Below, piece by piece: positions 47,973 to 56,868 of a stretch of 64,000 nucleotides of DNA (position 1 is its first letter; each line of letters starts with the position of its first letter). The notes below the pieces were generated by a model. It was not told the origin of the DNA. It worked only from the letters and a program-made list of their open reading frames with translations, and made no database searches. Source of the DNA: Seonamhaeicola sediminis (GTDB lineage Bacteria; Bacteroidota; Bacteroidia; Flavobacteriales; Flavobacteriaceae). The stretch spans positions 62,001 to 126,000 of the forward strand of contig NZ_SMZJ02000003.1 in assembly GCF_004358095.2 (NCBI RefSeq), read 5' to 3'. The translations under genes and the position numbers were made by a program.

Positions 47973-48452
47973 TTAAATTTCAGATATAAATTCTTTAAAT
48001 TCATTCCATTTAGATTGTTTGCCTTCAATAATGAAAACTCTTGTTTTTTTAAACAATATTGTAGCCACCTATAGCCGCACCCGCAGGTGCGCCTAAGACC
48101 ACTCCTGTTTTGGTATTATCTCCTCTAGAAAAAAAACTGTCGGACTCAAATAAAGTAGCTCCAGAAATTGCTCCAACTGTTGTGCCTATTAAAATACCCA
48201 TACCAAAATTATGCCCTCCTAATCGCTTTGTTTTTATCTTCCAAATATCATTTGCCCTTATTTCTACTTTTTTATTATTACTTTTTGTAAGTATGAGCAT
48301 ATCTTCACTAACAGAGTATATATATCCCTTTCCTATTTTTTTCCTTCAAGGTTAAAGACTCTTAAAAATGTGTTCTTATTTGTACTTTGGGAAAACCCGT
48401 TTAACATAAAAAGAAATAGGATGCTCTTTAAAATGATTTTTATTGTTTTCAT
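47973..48452 (-). pseudogene. frame-disrupted glycine-zipper exported protein
   Basis: The gene starts at the ATG at 48452 with a good signal peptide (SILFLFMLNGFSQ). The frame hits a TAG (48335-48333) straight after an A7 run, and the protein continues in the -1 frame (GKGYIYSVSEDMLIL). It then runs through a glycine-rich helix pair until TAA (48051-48049) at a second A7 run. The expected C-terminus (KTRVFIIEGKQSKWNEF) continues in a third frame to the stop at 47975-47973. The total is 480 bp, or 160 codons. Signal, middle and tail all parallel the intact gene at 49446-49970. The A7 run in register (GGA AAA AAA TAG) also looks like a -1 slippery site, but two breaks favour decay, phase variation or sequence error. 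Confidence 0.75.
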
Positions 48453-48471
48453 AATCGAAATATTAAAGATT
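48445..48471. repeat. direct repeat, copy 1 (module junction)
   Basis: This 27-bp segment spans the start of the broken glycine-zipper gene and the end of the upstream barrel gene. It matches 49963-49989 except at two positions. Confidence 0.7.
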
Positions 48472-49116
48472 GAATTTTATACCAAAACTGGTTAATACAT
48501 TTTCTACTTTGTATGTTTTTTTTCCAAAGAGGTTTACAACGTGCCCTTTTTTACTTCCTGTAAACGATTCAACATCAAGGTATATAGCTGTTTTTTTATT
48601 TATAGAATAGTTTAATCCAGCTCCAGAGACAACATTTCCGTATTGTTTTGGATAATCGATTGATATATTGTTTGAGTAATTGCTATAAGTACTTTTAGTT
48701 TCAATATTAAATGCATACCCAATTTTAAGATTTGCTTTTAAATTCTTATAAACCCCAAATTCCCATTTTACACTAAAAGGTAATGCTACTACTGACCCTT
48801 CAAAGGTTCCTGAGTATTGATCTCTACAAAAAACACAAAATGGGTCACTAGAACTAGGTTGAAAAAAAGAAACTCCAGTATTAAATTTCTTTACCTTAAC
48901 CGATAAACTCCAATGTTTGGAAAAATAGTATTCTGCTAAAATCCCGCCTTGAAAGGAAGTATTAGATTCTCCATTGTTAAAAGAGTTAATTTTGTTTATT
49001 CCCATTTCTACTCCAAAATACCATTGCCCTTTTGGATTTATAATTTCGTTTGTTTGAGATATCACACTCCCAGAAAATAAACTTAGACATATAATAATCA
49101 ATATTGTTTTAATCAT
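48463..49116 (-). CDS. outer-membrane beta-barrel protein, unknown
   Basis: This 217-residue protein has a signal peptide (ILIIICLSLFSGSVISQ) and alternating amphipathic strands: GQWYFGVEMGINKI, FQGGILAEYYFSKHWSLSVKVK, LNYSINKKTAIYLDVE and the C-terminal TSFGIKFNL ending in a hydrophobic residue. Two Cys in DPFCVFCRD could form a disulfide in a loop. It looks like a small porin-type or OmpW-like barrel of unknown role. It is the middle gene of the second lipoprotein-barrel-zipper module. Confidence 0.75.
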   Translation of the reverse strand: MIKTILIIICLSLFSGSVISQTNEIINPKGQWYFGVEMGINKINSFNNGESNTSFQGGILAEYYFSKHWSLSVKVKKFNTGVSFFQPSSSDPFCVFCRDQYSGTFEGSVVALPFSVKWEFGVYKNLKANLKIGYAFNIETKSTYSNYSNNISIDYPKQYGNVVSGAGLNYSINKKTAIYLDVESFTGSKKGHVVNLFGKKTYKVENVLTSFGIKFNL

Positions 49117-49154
49117 TTTAAATTTTATTTGTTGTTTTTAAGCTGTTTAATAAT

Positions 49155-49421
49155 TTATCTACTCGTTCTAGTAGCTTCACAATATTCATCTCCAACTTTA
49201 TAGATTTCACTAATAATGCTATCAGCCTCTACCGTATCATATCTTAATGAGCCATCTGGCAACTTTACTGTTATATGATGGTATCCACTTAAATTTACAA
49301 AAGAGGCAGACCATGTTATATCTGTTATTGTACCGCAATCTATATCTGGATCTTTTGAACATCCTAGACATGTGGCGAAACAAAAAACTATTACTATGGT
49401 AAATTTTAATAAAGTTTTCAT
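49155..49421 (-). CDS. small lipoprotein, unknown
   Basis: This 88-residue protein has a lipobox (CLGC, lipid Cys21) following a hydrophobic signal. The mature part is short, with SKDPDIDCGTITDITWSA and two more cysteines (residues near 29 and 82). No family is recognised. It lies 38 bp upstream of the barrel gene at 48463-49116 and parallels the lipoprotein gene at 50558-51028 at the head of the other module. Confidence 0.65.
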   Translation of the reverse strand: MKTLLKFTIVIVFCFATCLGCSKDPDIDCGTITDITWSASFVNLSGYHHITVKLPDGSLRYDTVEADSIISEIYKVGDEYCEATRTSR

Positions 49422-49445
49422 TTTATGATTATTTATATCTGTATT

Positions 49446-49970
49446 TTATTCCGATTGCTTTACCATAGCGTATCTATTAAGTTCTTCATATTTTGCTTTA
49501 AAAACGCTCTCATATCCATTGATTATAAATTCCTTTCTTCTTATGCCTAGTAATGCTCCAATTGGTGCTCCTAAGGCAACTCCAATTGCTACTGCAGCGG
49601 CCTCATTTGAAACCAATGAGCCACCATCTCCAGAAACCATCATAAGCTCTACAACTACAGCTATGCCTAACATTCCTGTTAGTGCACTTCTCCAAACTTT
49701 TCCTCTCCTTTTAATATAAACCTCATAAATATCCTTAGCATTTATTGTTGTAATCTCGTTTAAATCTTTTAAAGATTTTTTTGAAACAATCTTTAGAGAT
49801 GTATCATCTACCGCATACAAAAAACCCTTTTGTTTGGTTTTATCAGTAAGCTCTACCCATATCTTATAAATTTTTACTTTTTTAGTTTCCTCTTGTGAAT
49901 TTACTTTGAAACACAATAAAAGTGTTAAGCATAGTATTACTGTACTTAAATGGATTGTCATTGTTTTCAT
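49446..49970 (-). CDS. exported glycine-zipper protein, unknown
   Basis: This is 174 residues from the ATG at 49970; the frame extends to 50054 but the signal peptide starts here (VILCLTLLLCFKVNSQ). A beta-rich part (IWVELTDKTKQKGFLYAVDD, INAKDIYEVYIKRRGK) is followed by two hydrophobic small-residue helices (MLGIAVVVELMMVSG and VAIGVALGAPIGALLGI) that resemble glycine zippers. It ends EFIINGYESVFKAKYEEL. It is the intact relative of the broken gene at 47973-48452. The helices might insert in a membrane. Confidence 0.7.
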   Translation of the reverse strand: MKTMTIHLSTVILCLTLLLCFKVNSQEETKKVKIYKIWVELTDKTKQKGFLYAVDDTSLKIVSKKSLKDLNEITTINAKDIYEVYIKRRGKVWRSALTGMLGIAVVVELMMVSGDGGSLVSNEAAAVAIGVALGAPIGALLGIRRKEFIINGYESVFKAKYEELNRYAMVKQSE

Positions 49971-49989
49971 AATTGAAGTATTAAAGATT
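49963..49989. repeat. direct repeat, copy 2 (module junction)
   Basis: This 27-bp counterpart of 48445-48471 differs at two positions and covers the start of the glycine-zipper gene. Together the copies mark a tandem duplication. Confidence 0.7.
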
Positions 49990-49998
49990 TCTACTTTT

Positions 49999-50541
49999 TC
50001 AAAACCTAAAATTAACACCAAGGTTAATTGATGATGAATTATATCCGTTCTCACTAATTGATGTATATGAAAGTGCTAGGTCTAACTTTTCTTTTACTTT
50101 ATATGCAAATAAAGGTCTAAAGAAAAACCCTCCAGTTTCCTCATCTATAAAACTACCATCACTATCACCAAACCCATTGGCATTTAGAGCATAACCAATA
50201 TCCAATCCTATATAAAATAACTCTGAAAGCTTTACTCTGGATGCCATTGCAATAGGAATAAACACATCTGGAATTGAACTAAATAATCCACCTGAGTCAT
50301 CAGCATTATTGCCTTCACCTAGAAATACAAGTGCACCCGCAGTTGCTCCTATATAAATATCATCTGATACACTCCATAAATATTGAAAATCAGCTTGAAG
50401 TGTATATAAGAAATATTCACTTGAATCTCCTAAAGTTGGACCAACACTAATAGCTATTCTAAACCCTTTTTGAGCATAAACTGAAGAGGTAATCAAAAAA
50501 AGAGTTCCGAAAACGAATAATCTAAAATACTTTTTATACAT
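49999..50541 (-). CDS. outer-membrane beta-barrel protein, unknown (second)
   Basis: This is 180 residues from the ATG at 50541; a GTG six bases upstream is in frame. A signal peptide (FGTLFLITSSVYAQ) is followed by strands FRIAISVGPTLG, TLQADFQYLWSV, IYIGATAGALVF, and the C-terminal INLGVNFRF. The ending in F is typical of outer-membrane barrels. It is the middle gene of the first module, parallel in position to 48463-49116, though sequence similarity by eye is low. Confidence 0.72.
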   Translation of the reverse strand: MYKKYFRLFVFGTLFLITSSVYAQKGFRIAISVGPTLGDSSEYFLYTLQADFQYLWSVSDDIYIGATAGALVFLGEGNNADDSGGLFSSIPDVFIPIAMASRVKLSELFYIGLDIGYALNANGFGDSDGSFIDEETGGFFFRPLFAYKVKEKLDLALSYTSISENGYNSSSINLGVNFRF

Positions 50542-50557
50542 AATCACTGTTTTTAAA

Positions 50558-51028
50558 TTATATTCTTACATATTCCATATAATAGAGTGATGAAGCATCA
50601 GTATCATCACACAGTTCATTATCGTACTGACCTATTTTTAGTGTATTTCCTGAAATCTCAAAAAAAGTAATCTCTATATTATTTCCTGAGCCATTTTCTA
50701 TAACCGTCACCGTCAATTCATTCCCATTTATTGCCCATGTATCATTTGATGCGCCATCATCTTCACAAACATTATTATACTCATAGAAAGAATTTTCAAC
50801 CCAAGTGCCGTTAGAACTAACAGTTAATCGTCCTGTTTGTTCACAAGCTGAACTGATTACAACCTCATCTCCACTAGTACATGAAAAAACAAATTTTACT
50901 GGTTTCCATTCTCCAATGAACTGTTCTGACAAAGTATCTTTTTTTTCTTCATTCACATCATTATTACTAGAACATCCTAAACATAGAATCATCAATACAA
51001 TGAAACTTTTAACAAATAATTTTTTCAT
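50558..51028 (-). CDS. lipocalin-like lipoprotein
   Basis: This is 156 residues from the ATG at 51028, with lipobox CLGC (lipid Cys about 19), followed by SSNNDVNEEKKD and a lipocalin-like beta domain: LIGEWK-type start (FIGEWKPVKFVF), GRLTVSSNGTWVEN, TWAINGNELTV and FEISGNTLKIG. Several cysteines suggest disulfides. The family binds unknown small ligands at the outer membrane. It heads the first module, 16 bp before a barrel gene. Confidence 0.7.
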   Translation of the reverse strand: MKKLFVKSFIVLMILCLGCSSNNDVNEEKKDTLSEQFIGEWKPVKFVFSCTSGDEVVISSACEQTGRLTVSSNGTWVENSFYEYNNVCEDDGASNDTWAINGNELTVTVIENGSGNNIEITFFEISGNTLKIGQYDNELCDDTDASSLYYMEYVRI

Positions 51029-51034
51029 AATCAA

Positions 51035-51362
51035 GTTTTTTTAAATTTTACATTGATAAAACTCATATCTAACAAATAGCAATTAGTTACTCCAAAAGTA
51101 GACCTGAAATAAATTTTGCTCTTTAACTATTTTGTCAAAACTTGGGAGTATTTAAGCACACTTTACAACAAACCCTTTAGATTCCTTAATCTCATTAAGC
51201 ACTTTTATTAAAAAGAACCCTATAAATTCTACCCCCTTTTATAGTTTTCTTAGCTGTAACCCAAAGCTACATTATAATTACTACATGAATGTCCTAAAAA
51301 AAGTATGGTAGATTATTTAGGACATGTTTTAATCTCTTTGTAACCTCTAACTTTATAGTGTG
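51035..51362. other. intergenic region with a hairpin
   Basis: This is 328 bp without a gene between two minus-strand groups. The notable element is a 10-bp inverted repeat atgtcctaaa (51289-51298) / tttaggacat (51316-51325) with a 17-nt loop, beyond the SDR stop at 51363. No T-run follows on the minus strand. It could be a weak terminator of the SDR group or a binding site for the module downstream. Confidence 0.5.
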
Positions 51363-52163
51363 TCATAATTTAGTTTTAGGCCTATTTTTTTCTTGAATCT
51401 TCCTAACAATAGATGTTGCTATATCTCTTGGAACAAACCTTGATACAAAAGCAATAAATTTATTAAGATACCCAGGAACCGCAATTGTTTTTCCTTCCAT
51501 CATAGCAGTATAACCATATTGGGCAACGGTTCTAGCATCTGCAATATTGATATTAATTTTATTAGGTGTAGATGATACAGAAACCTCTTTTTGAAATCCG
51601 GTTTTAGTCTGTCCGGGACATAAAACTGTTACCGTAACTCCGCTACCTTTCAATTCATTTGCTATAGCTTGTGAAAATGATAAAATATAGGCCTTTGAAG
51701 CGTAGTAAATAGCCATTAAAGGCCCTGGTTGAAAAGCAGCTAATGAAGCTACATTTAATATCCTTCCGCAACCATGCCTTGCCATAGGGCTTAAAGCAAG
51801 TTTTGTTAATTGCGTAGTGGTATTAACATGGAGATTTAACATCTTTGATTCTAATTGCCAATTGGTACTTGTAAAATGCCCGAAAAGACCAAAGCCTGCA
51901 TTATTAATTAAAACATCAACAGTTGTATCTAATTCTTTAAATATTTCCTCAGCGACATTATGTCTACTCAAATCTTTGACTAATGTTTTTATTACTACAG
52001 GATATTTGCTTTCAATTTGCCTCTTTGTTTTATTAAGTTGTAAATTATCTATATCTACCAATACAAGGTTATATCCATCTTTAGCTAATAATAACGAAAA
52101 CTCAAACCCAAGTCCGGATGCTGCACCAGTTACTAAAGCTGTTTTATACTTTATTCTTTTCAT
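51363..52163 (-). CDS. short-chain dehydrogenase, fatty-acyl type
   Basis: This 266-residue SDR has TGAASGLGFEFSLLLA near 14-29, NNAGFGLFG, the catalytic LNVASLAAFQPGPLMAIYYASKAY (Ser, Tyr, Lys) and LCPGQTKTGF. The sequence resembles DltE/YqjQ-type SDRs with wide substrate range, often acting on lipids. Its start overlaps the stop of the sterol-desaturase gene by 4 bp (52160-52163), so they are coupled. The C-terminus has a hydrophobic piece and a basic end (KIQEKNRPKTKL). Confidence 0.85.
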   Translation of the reverse strand: MKRIKYKTALVTGAASGLGFEFSLLLAKDGYNLVLVDIDNLQLNKTKRQIESKYPVVIKTLVKDLSRHNVAEEIFKELDTTVDVLINNAGFGLFGHFTSTNWQLESKMLNLHVNTTTQLTKLALSPMARHGCGRILNVASLAAFQPGPLMAIYYASKAYILSFSQAIANELKGSGVTVTVLCPGQTKTGFQKEVSVSSTPNKININIADARTVAQYGYTAMMEGKTIAVPGYLNKFIAFVSRFVPRDIATSIVRKIQEKNRPKTKL

Positions 52164-53062
52164 AATTTCTGTTTTAATAATTCTTTTTGAAGTTGTCTTG
52201 TTGTAAGTGTCTTTCTATCTGGACTCCATCCAGGTGGATAAAAAATATATTTTAACTTATTTAACCAACTAGATGTGTTTTTTACATCTTTTAAAATACT
52301 ATAAAACTCGTGCGTATTTAAAATAAATGGGTTATGGGTTTTTGGGTCTTTTAATATTCCTAATTGGGGTTCAATTTCAGCAACATAGGGTTTATATGTC
52401 CCAAACAATTTATCCCATATAATCAATATACCTCCATGGTTTTTATCTAGAAGATATTCTAGATTACATGAATGGTGTACAATATGCAGTTTTGGTGTGT
52501 TAAATATTCTTTCAAATATTCCAAGATTAGGAACCATTTGGGTATGCAAAAAAAATTGATATATACTATTTATGATTAAGCAACCAGCTATCATTAATGG
52601 TTCAAAACCCATTGCTGCCATCCATACCCAATAAATTGGTTTATATAAACTAATAAACCAGCCATTACGCAAACCAATAATAAAGTTAAAAGATTTGCTG
52701 GAATGATGTGGCACATGTGCCGCCCAAAGTAATCTTATACTATGACTTAACCGATGATGCCAATAAAAATTGAAATCATCACATAGTATTGCCAAAATCC
52801 AAATATACCAACTCCAACCTAAAGAATTATAACAAAAAAAATCTAATCTTAATTCTTTAAATACATTAAAAAAGAGAATAAAAACCCCTAAGGTGAAAGT
52901 TTTTGATATCAAAGACATTATAGAAGCGCCTATGCCAATAGCAATTCCTGAAAGTGACTCTTTTAGATCAAAATAATGACGAGCCAATAGATATTCAAAT
53001 ACTATCAAAAAACTAAATACTGGAATAACATATTTAGACAATTCATTTAATTCTAGTTCCAT
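52160..53062 (-). CDS. sterol desaturase/fatty acid hydroxylase family membrane protein
   Basis: This 300-residue integral-membrane protein has the histidine clusters of the superfamily: FYWHHRLSH, AAHVPHHSS, FFLHTQMVP and LHIVHHSCNLEYLLDKNHGG. These bind a di-iron site and hydroxylate, desaturate or cleave lipid chains with O2; alkylglycerol-monooxygenase-like members exist. The gene overlaps the SDR by ATGA and is 43 bp after a DUF6134 gene. A lipid modification role is inferred, the substrate unknown. Confidence 0.85.
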   Translation of the reverse strand: MELELNELSKYVIPVFSFLIVFEYLLARHYFDLKESLSGIAIGIGASIMSLISKTFTLGVFILFFNVFKELRLDFFCYNSLGWSWYIWILAILCDDFNFYWHHRLSHSIRLLWAAHVPHHSSKSFNFIIGLRNGWFISLYKPIYWVWMAAMGFEPLMIAGCLIINSIYQFFLHTQMVPNLGIFERIFNTPKLHIVHHSCNLEYLLDKNHGGILIIWDKLFGTYKPYVAEIEPQLGILKDPKTHNPFILNTHEFYSILKDVKNTSSWLNKLKYIFYPPGWSPDRKTLTTRQLQKELLKQKL

Positions 53063-53105
53063 AATAAAATGTTTTTAGTTTATTCTACTTTTTACTTCCT
53101 TCAGT

Positions 53106-53798
53106 TCATAAAATCTCAGGCACAAGTTTCACTTTATAAAATGGCCCCTTAGCTTCAATCATGGTACACTTGCCGTTCTCATAATGATATACATTACTAG
53201 TATTATGGGAGAAATTTATTTTATATTTACCATTACCTAGAGGTATAATGGAAATCATTTTTTTGAACTTATCTGAATATATTTTTTTAACGTTGATTGG
53301 TTCATTAAAAAAGAGCGTAATTAAATTTCTGTAAATTACATTAAGGCTAAGTGCCTCGGTAGCATCCAAACTTTTTAGAACATATTGTCCTTCAACAAGT
53401 GACAATGACTGATTTAATTTTACTTTATCATTTAACTTTCTAAAAATTGATGAATAAACTAAAGCTCCTTCTTTATAAATTGATTTTTCCTCTGCTTCAA
53501 TATCAAACTCAACAATGAATTTGGCTTTTATTTTACTGCTTAAAGTATATGCTATAGAGTTGCCTAATTTTTCCCTTTTAATAGTTATAGACCCTACCGA
53601 TTTATTGTTTTTCACAATTCTATATGTTATTGTTTTAGGTAATCTATTTAAATTGCTTGCGCCTGCATTTGTTACAAAAAAGATAAAAACAAAACATATT
53701 CCACGTCCAAAGATTCTTTTAAAAGCATTGAATTTTTTAATAATACTCTTACCAAAAGTGGACTGCTTTAAAATGTAGATAATTAACATTGGTATCAT
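53106..53798 (-). CDS. DUF6134-like exported protein
   Basis: This 230-residue protein has a basic N-region, then a hydrophobic signal (GICFVFIFFVTNAGAS). The mature part is beta-rich: ITYRIVKNNKSVGSITIKRE, AKFIVEFDIEAEEKSIYKEG and YRNLITLFFNEP. I recognise it as similar to DUF6134 proteins of unknown function. The start is at the ATG at 53798 (a second Met lies three codons on). It precedes the sterol-desaturase/SDR pair on the same strand, probably in one transcript. Confidence 0.7.
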   Translation of the reverse strand: MIPMLIIYILKQSTFGKSIIKKFNAFKRIFGRGICFVFIFFVTNAGASNLNRLPKTITYRIVKNNKSVGSITIKREKLGNSIAYTLSSKIKAKFIVEFDIEAEEKSIYKEGALVYSSIFRKLNDKVKLNQSLSLVEGQYVLKSLDATEALSLNVIYRNLITLFFNEPINVKKIYSDKFKKMISIIPLGNGKYKINFSHNTSNVYHYENGKCTMIEAKGPFYKVKLVPEIL

Positions 53799-53910
53799 AA
53801 CACTTTGCTTTTACGATTAATAACAATCATAAAATTACAGGCATGATATCATGTAATTATCCTATAAGGTCTAGGAAGTAAGAATTAGGATGTCCAACGA
53901 TAATCTTGGA

Positions 53911-55053
53911 CTAGTATTGCTCCCTAAAAGCACTGGGAGTTTTTGAAGTAAACTTTTTAAACGCCGAATAAAATGTAGATTTAGAGTTAAACCCACATTC
54001 CAGCCCTATGGCAACAATGGTATATTCACTAAATTCATTATTAGATAAAAACTTTTTGGCTTGTTCTACCCGTAATGAATTAATAAAATCTGAAAAATTA
54101 AAATTGCTGTAAGAGTTAATAAGTTTAGAAAAATAACTTTTACTCATTCTCATGTCTGTAGCTATGGATTCCATGCTCAAAAGCGGATCTAAATAAAACT
54201 TATTATCAACAATATAGCTTCTAATTTTTTCAAAATCTTTTAAATGCTTTTCATTAAGAAAATCATCTTCTTTTTTAGCATCATAAGCTATTTTACTTGA
54301 ACCAATTAATACTTGATCTGTTTCAATAGAGTTTCTTAATGATATTCTATCTTGTACTACACTATATCTGTAAAACCCTTGATAACCCAACCAATAAAGT
54401 AATATTGAAGTACCAAACCTAAGAAATATATAAGCATCATCGTTACCACTAAATATTCTTACAGTTAATGCCAAAGCCCATAATCCAAGAACAATTGTAC
54501 CTAATCTAATGAACCACTTCATCCAGGTTAAATCATCAAACGATAAAATATATTCTGTTAAATGATGCCTTCTAAATATTATAACACAAGCATTTACAAA
54601 TAAAAATATCATATACATCAAATTAAAAACATCTTCAATTAGCGTATAAGTTTTAATAATTTGAGGATTTCTTTCTGGAACAGAGTGATAAACAATTGCA
54701 ATTAGAGATAAACGTATAATCAATTCTGCAACAAAAATAATAAGGGACAGTTTGATAAAACCACGTACCTTATTTTCAACTTTTAAAAAATGTGTTGTAA
54801 AGGCATAAAACATAGGTATAATAAGCAGATACCATGGCACCAATAATTGCTGAATTACAAACAAATCTGAAATGAGACCTTTCTCAATGAGCCAACGTTG
54901 AAGATTATTTAAAGAAATAAAAAGAATTATTAGATTGAGGAAAAGAATTGTTTTATTAAACTTTTTTCTAATAAATACAGTTACTAGATTAAATCCAAAA
55001 CCTTGAACAACCCCTGCTATTAGTAAAAAATTAACAATAGAAACAATACTCAT
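53911..55053 (-). CDS. AraC-family regulator with N-terminal membrane domain
   Basis: This 380-residue protein has about seven hydrophobic segments in the first 240 residues (such as FLLIAGVVQGFGFNLVTVFI, LFLNLIILFISL, LLIIPMFYAFTTHFL). A cytoplasmic AraC-type HTH follows (FEKIRSYIVDNKFYLDPLLSM, MRMSKSYFSKLINSY, FSDFINSLRVEQAKKFL, CGFNSKSTFYSAFKKFT). This layout is common in flavobacteria and suggests sensing in the membrane. It may regulate the DUF6134/desaturase/SDR genes just downstream on the same strand. Confidence 0.88.
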   Translation of the reverse strand: MSIVSIVNFLLIAGVVQGFGFNLVTVFIRKKFNKTILFLNLIILFISLNNLQRWLIEKGLISDLFVIQQLLVPWYLLIIPMFYAFTTHFLKVENKVRGFIKLSLIIFVAELIIRLSLIAIVYHSVPERNPQIIKTYTLIEDVFNLMYMIFLFVNACVIIFRRHHLTEYILSFDDLTWMKWFIRLGTIVLGLWALALTVRIFSGNDDAYIFLRFGTSILLYWLGYQGFYRYSVVQDRISLRNSIETDQVLIGSSKIAYDAKKEDDFLNEKHLKDFEKIRSYIVDNKFYLDPLLSMESIATDMRMSKSYFSKLINSYSNFNFSDFINSLRVEQAKKFLSNNEFSEYTIVAIGLECGFNSKSTFYSAFKKFTSKTPSAFREQY

Positions 55054-55387
55054 AATAACTTAACAACTATAATCTCGGGGAGAAACGTAAAATAATTAAC
55101 TCTGTTATCTGACAGAAAAGCCATCACACAACAAAAGCTAAGATAATAAAAACTTAATAATAAGGATTATAGCACAGTAATATAAGTGTGTAGTGAATTT
55201 ATAATGAGGAAAACTATACAATAACTAACAATAGATCATTATTAAATACTAAGATTTGTATTTTTAATTTTCTCTTTATATTCCTTGTTTATGATAAAAT
55301 AAAAGAGATAACTATCAATCATTTCTAGAATAAGTTTGCCCTGTCTTTGTATTTTATTTTGAATTGCTCCAATCATTTTAATAAATT
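55054..55387. other. AT-rich intergenic region
   Basis: This is 334 bp without a convincing gene, upstream of the AraC-type gene. I see no strong hairpin with a T-run and no good TAnnTTTG pair on the minus strand. A short tctgt/acaga inverted repeat near 55100 is too weak to call. Confidence 0.4.
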
Positions 55388-55666
55388 TTAAAGTAAAACA
55401 ATTTGTTTTATGTGATTAATATTCAATAATATTTTCTTTATCTGTCCATTTATCTTATTCACGCCAAAATAGGTGCCAGATTCAATTCCAATCTCTATAA
55501 GGTTTAAAATTTCGTTTTCAATAGTTATTATTTCAACACAACTCAATTTTTTAATAGCCTGATTTAATTGGTTACATTTTTCTTTATACGCCTTTATCAT
55601 AGAAACACTTGGCAAAGACCAAAAAAGGAAAATTCCCGTTGTTTTTATGTTATTGTTTGTTTTCAT
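55388..55666 (-). CDS. unknown small protein
   Basis: This 92-residue protein has a start at the ATG at 55666. The sequence is rich in Ile, Asn and Lys, with KKLSCVEIITIENEILNLIEIGIESGTYFGVN, and lacks a signal or a clear membrane helix. No family is recognised. It is isolated between an AraC gene and a divergent HTH gene. It may be real, but codon bias in AT-rich DNA makes chance open frames of this size possible. Confidence 0.4.
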   Translation of the reverse strand: MKTNNNIKTTGIFLFWSLPSVSMIKAYKEKCNQLNQAIKKLSCVEIITIENEILNLIEIGIESGTYFGVNKINGQIKKILLNINHIKQIVLL

Positions 55667-55804
55667 TTATTGACATATAACTGATTCTGATACAAATTTA
55701 CTTTGCGAATATTGATAATCATTAGACCATAACCATAAATCTTTAAATAACTTTTTGTACTTTTCACAAGCACTATTAACTTTCCTACTTGTAATTCTCA
55801 AAAA

Positions 55805-56803
55805 ATGCAAGAGCAATTTATTAAATACTTAAAGGAAAAGGCGCAGGATAATACCTCGTTTGTTGATGAAATAGCTGGTATTTTAGATATTGGTTATGAT
55901 GCAGCATACAGGCGTATTAACTTAAAAACAAACCTTTCTTTAGAAGAAAGCGTAGTTCTAGCTAGACATTACAAAATTTCTTTAAATAAGCTTTTTGAAA
56001 TTGGTAATCAAAATACCATAATAGCAGAACTACCTCCAGAACCTAAAAATGAGATTGCTTTAGAGCATTGGCTAAAAGTATCATTACAAAATGTTCAAAC
56101 CATATCTAAGGTAAAAAGTGCAGAAATTTTTTATTCTGCAAAAGACATTCCTGTATTTCATACCCTGAGCGATTCTTTTTTAACCAGATACAAAATGTAT
56201 GTATGGCTAAAAGATTTGAATATAGATATGGCTAAAAGCCAAATTTCATTTGATGAGTGGATGAAAACCATTCCAGATTCGCTTTTACAAAGCGCTTTCG
56301 CCTTAGGAAATATTTATAAAAATATTAATATAACTGAATTATGGAATGATAATACGGTGACAGGTACACTACAACAAATCCTTTATTATTTTGAAGCAGG
56401 ACTTGTTTCTAAAGATGTGGCGCTTAAAATTTGTGAGGATGTACATAATGTAATTAGCGAAACCGAAAAACAAACCATAGAGCAAAGCATAGGCCCCGCT
56501 AATAATCAAAGATTCTTTCATCTTTATAAATGTGACCTTCACATGTTAACCAACACCATTATGGTAAGAACCCCTCATAAAAAGGTGTTCTATTCTCCTT
56601 TTACGGTGTTGAGCTATTTTAAAATAGAACATAAAGACACTTGTGAAATGATGAATGACTTTTTAAATAAGCAAATGTCGAATTCTAAGTTATTAGCTAC
56701 TGCAGGAGAAAGAGACAGAACACTATTTTTCAAAACAGTACACCAAAAAATTTCTATAGCCCAAGAACGTATAAATATGGATCATAAAATGACTTTCTTA
56801 TAG
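55805..56803 (+). CDS. HTH-domain protein, putative transcriptional regulator
   Basis: This 332-residue protein has an N-terminal 70 residues that read as a helix-turn-helix (ILDIGYDAAYRRINLKTNLSLEESVVLARHYKISLNKLF). The rest is helical and unassigned (LKVSLQNVQTISKVKSAEIFYSAKDIPVFHTLSDSF, FYSPFTVLSYFKIEH). The type is common in flavobacteria. Ligand and targets are unknown. The next gene (56869) follows 65 bp later. Confidence 0.7.
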   Translation: MQEQFIKYLKEKAQDNTSFVDEIAGILDIGYDAAYRRINLKTNLSLEESVVLARHYKISLNKLFEIGNQNTIIAELPPEPKNEIALEHWLKVSLQNVQTISKVKSAEIFYSAKDIPVFHTLSDSFLTRYKMYVWLKDLNIDMAKSQISFDEWMKTIPDSLLQSAFALGNIYKNINITELWNDNTVTGTLQQILYYFEAGLVSKDVALKICEDVHNVISETEKQTIEQSIGPANNQRFFHLYKCDLHMLTNTIMVRTPHKKVFYSPFTVLSYFKIEHKDTCEMMNDFLNKQMSNSKLLATAGERDRTLFFKTVHQKISIAQERINMDHKMTFL

Positions 56804-56868
56804 CCACTCTATTTGTTAAATCTTGTTAAAAACTTGCTTTTTAGATTATTTACAATATATTATTGGCT

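Noticed and set aside
48049-48300. 83-residue protein as a separate intact gene
   Set aside because: It lacks a start context; signal peptide and tail lie in other frames on either side, so it is the middle of a broken gene.
49971-50054. N-terminal extension of the glycine-zipper gene
   Set aside because: It overlaps the end of the barrel gene; the signal peptide begins at the ATG at 49970.
51289-51325. Strong terminator for the SDR gene
   Set aside because: The hairpin has a long loop and no T-run on the minus strand, so it is listed only as an unexplained inverted repeat.
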